The translations under genes and the position numbers were made by a program. The notes beneath the pieces are model-generated. The model made no database searches and was not told where the DNA came from. It worked only from the letters and a program-made list of their open reading frames with translations. From NCBI GenBank assembly GCA_946415315.1, contig CAMKRZ010000018.1, forward strand, positions 1 through 61,261: 61,261 bases of DNA. Reading direction: 5' to 3'. The DNA comes from an uncultured Lachnoclostridium sp. GTDB taxonomy: Bacteria > Bacillota > Clostridia > Lachnospirales > Lachnospiraceae. Positions 61,160 through 61,261 of this stretch are shown here, piece by piece (the first letter of the stretch is position 1; each line of letters starts with the position of its first letter).

Positions 61160-61261
61160 GGGCCCATTTTCCGCGAAGCCGAAAAAAATCCGGAAAATCC
61201 GGAAAATACTTAATTGTTTTTTGAAATTCTGGTTTTAGTGTTCAATCCATAAGTTAGTCAT

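Overview
The window reads as a chromosomal segment of a moderately GC-rich, Gram-positive anaerobe of the class Clostridia, probably a fibre-degrading gut or rumen Lachnospiraceae-like bacterium. This is inferred from content: a T-box riboswitch, strong TTGACA/TATAAT promoters with AGGAGG ribosome sites, pta-ackA acetate formation, a malic enzyme/fumarase/malate dehydrogenase cluster, cell-bound GH5 and GH10 polysaccharidases with Thr-Pro linkers, a class B sortase, a spore photoproduct lyase-like protein, and many Clostridia families (DUF1836, YerC/TrpR-like, DUF6465-like, VanZ). No phage, insertion sequence, CRISPR array or rRNA operon was seen. Most genes lie on the minus strand.

Layout. 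1-6.2 kb: partial 23S rRNA uracil methyltransferase, YerC-like regulator, DUF1836 protein, PcrA helicase with a Ser-Tyr-Gly-rich insert, small membrane protein. 6.2-12.9 kb: HtrA protease, membrane-anchored GH5 cellulase, NlpC/P60 hydrolase preceded by WalR-like boxes. 12.9-23.2 kb: RlmI-type methyltransferase, GtrA, NUDIX, zinc-ribbon membrane protein, HD hydrolase, U32 protein, ZapA, RuvB, RuvA (a ruvAB-zapA-U32 block) and a YprB-like exonuclease. 23.2-31 kb: two lipoproteins, L32, AckA, Pta, MscL with a zinc ribbon, orphan IlvN, DUF6465-like protein. 31-36.5 kb: Ig/LRR secreted protein, VanZ, Thr/Pro-rich lipoprotein. 36.7-39 kb: a T-box RNA with a Phe (UUC) specifier ahead of phenylacetate-CoA ligase, followed by a tandem-ACT protein. 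39-43.4 kb: malic enzyme, fumarase, malate (rather than lactate) dehydrogenase, HAD phosphatase. 43.5-50.4 kb: TrhA/hemolysin III, tRNA-Gly(GCC), sortase-anchored adhesin, sortase B behind a structured leader, GH10 xylanase. 50.5-57.2 kb: nucleosidase-like protein overlapping a spore photoproduct lyase, SDR, LtaS-like sulfatase, Gln/Ala/Tyr repeat membrane protein. 57.4-61.2 kb: carB with a leader-peptide/hairpin 5' region and a frameshifted remnant.

How the parts fit: surface proteins (GH5, GH10, NlpC/P60, adhesin, sortase, LtaS, lipoproteins) share Thr-Pro-rich spacers and look like a cell-bound fibre-attachment and wall-maintenance set. The central metabolism genes point to mixed-acid fermentation with acetate and C4-dicarboxylate branches.

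Most notable signals: (i) a Phe-type T-box controlling phenylacetate-CoA ligase, suggesting phenylalanine synthesis from phenylacetate; (ii) a 9-bp word, CATTTTYCG, present about 34 times on both strands, in different reading frames and in intergenic DNA, where about one is expected; (iii) a 23-codon leader ORF whose stop codon opens a perfect 14-bp hairpin ahead of carB; (iv) a terminator-ended structured leader ahead of sortase B that I could not assign to a known class. Counts and coordinates were made by eye.
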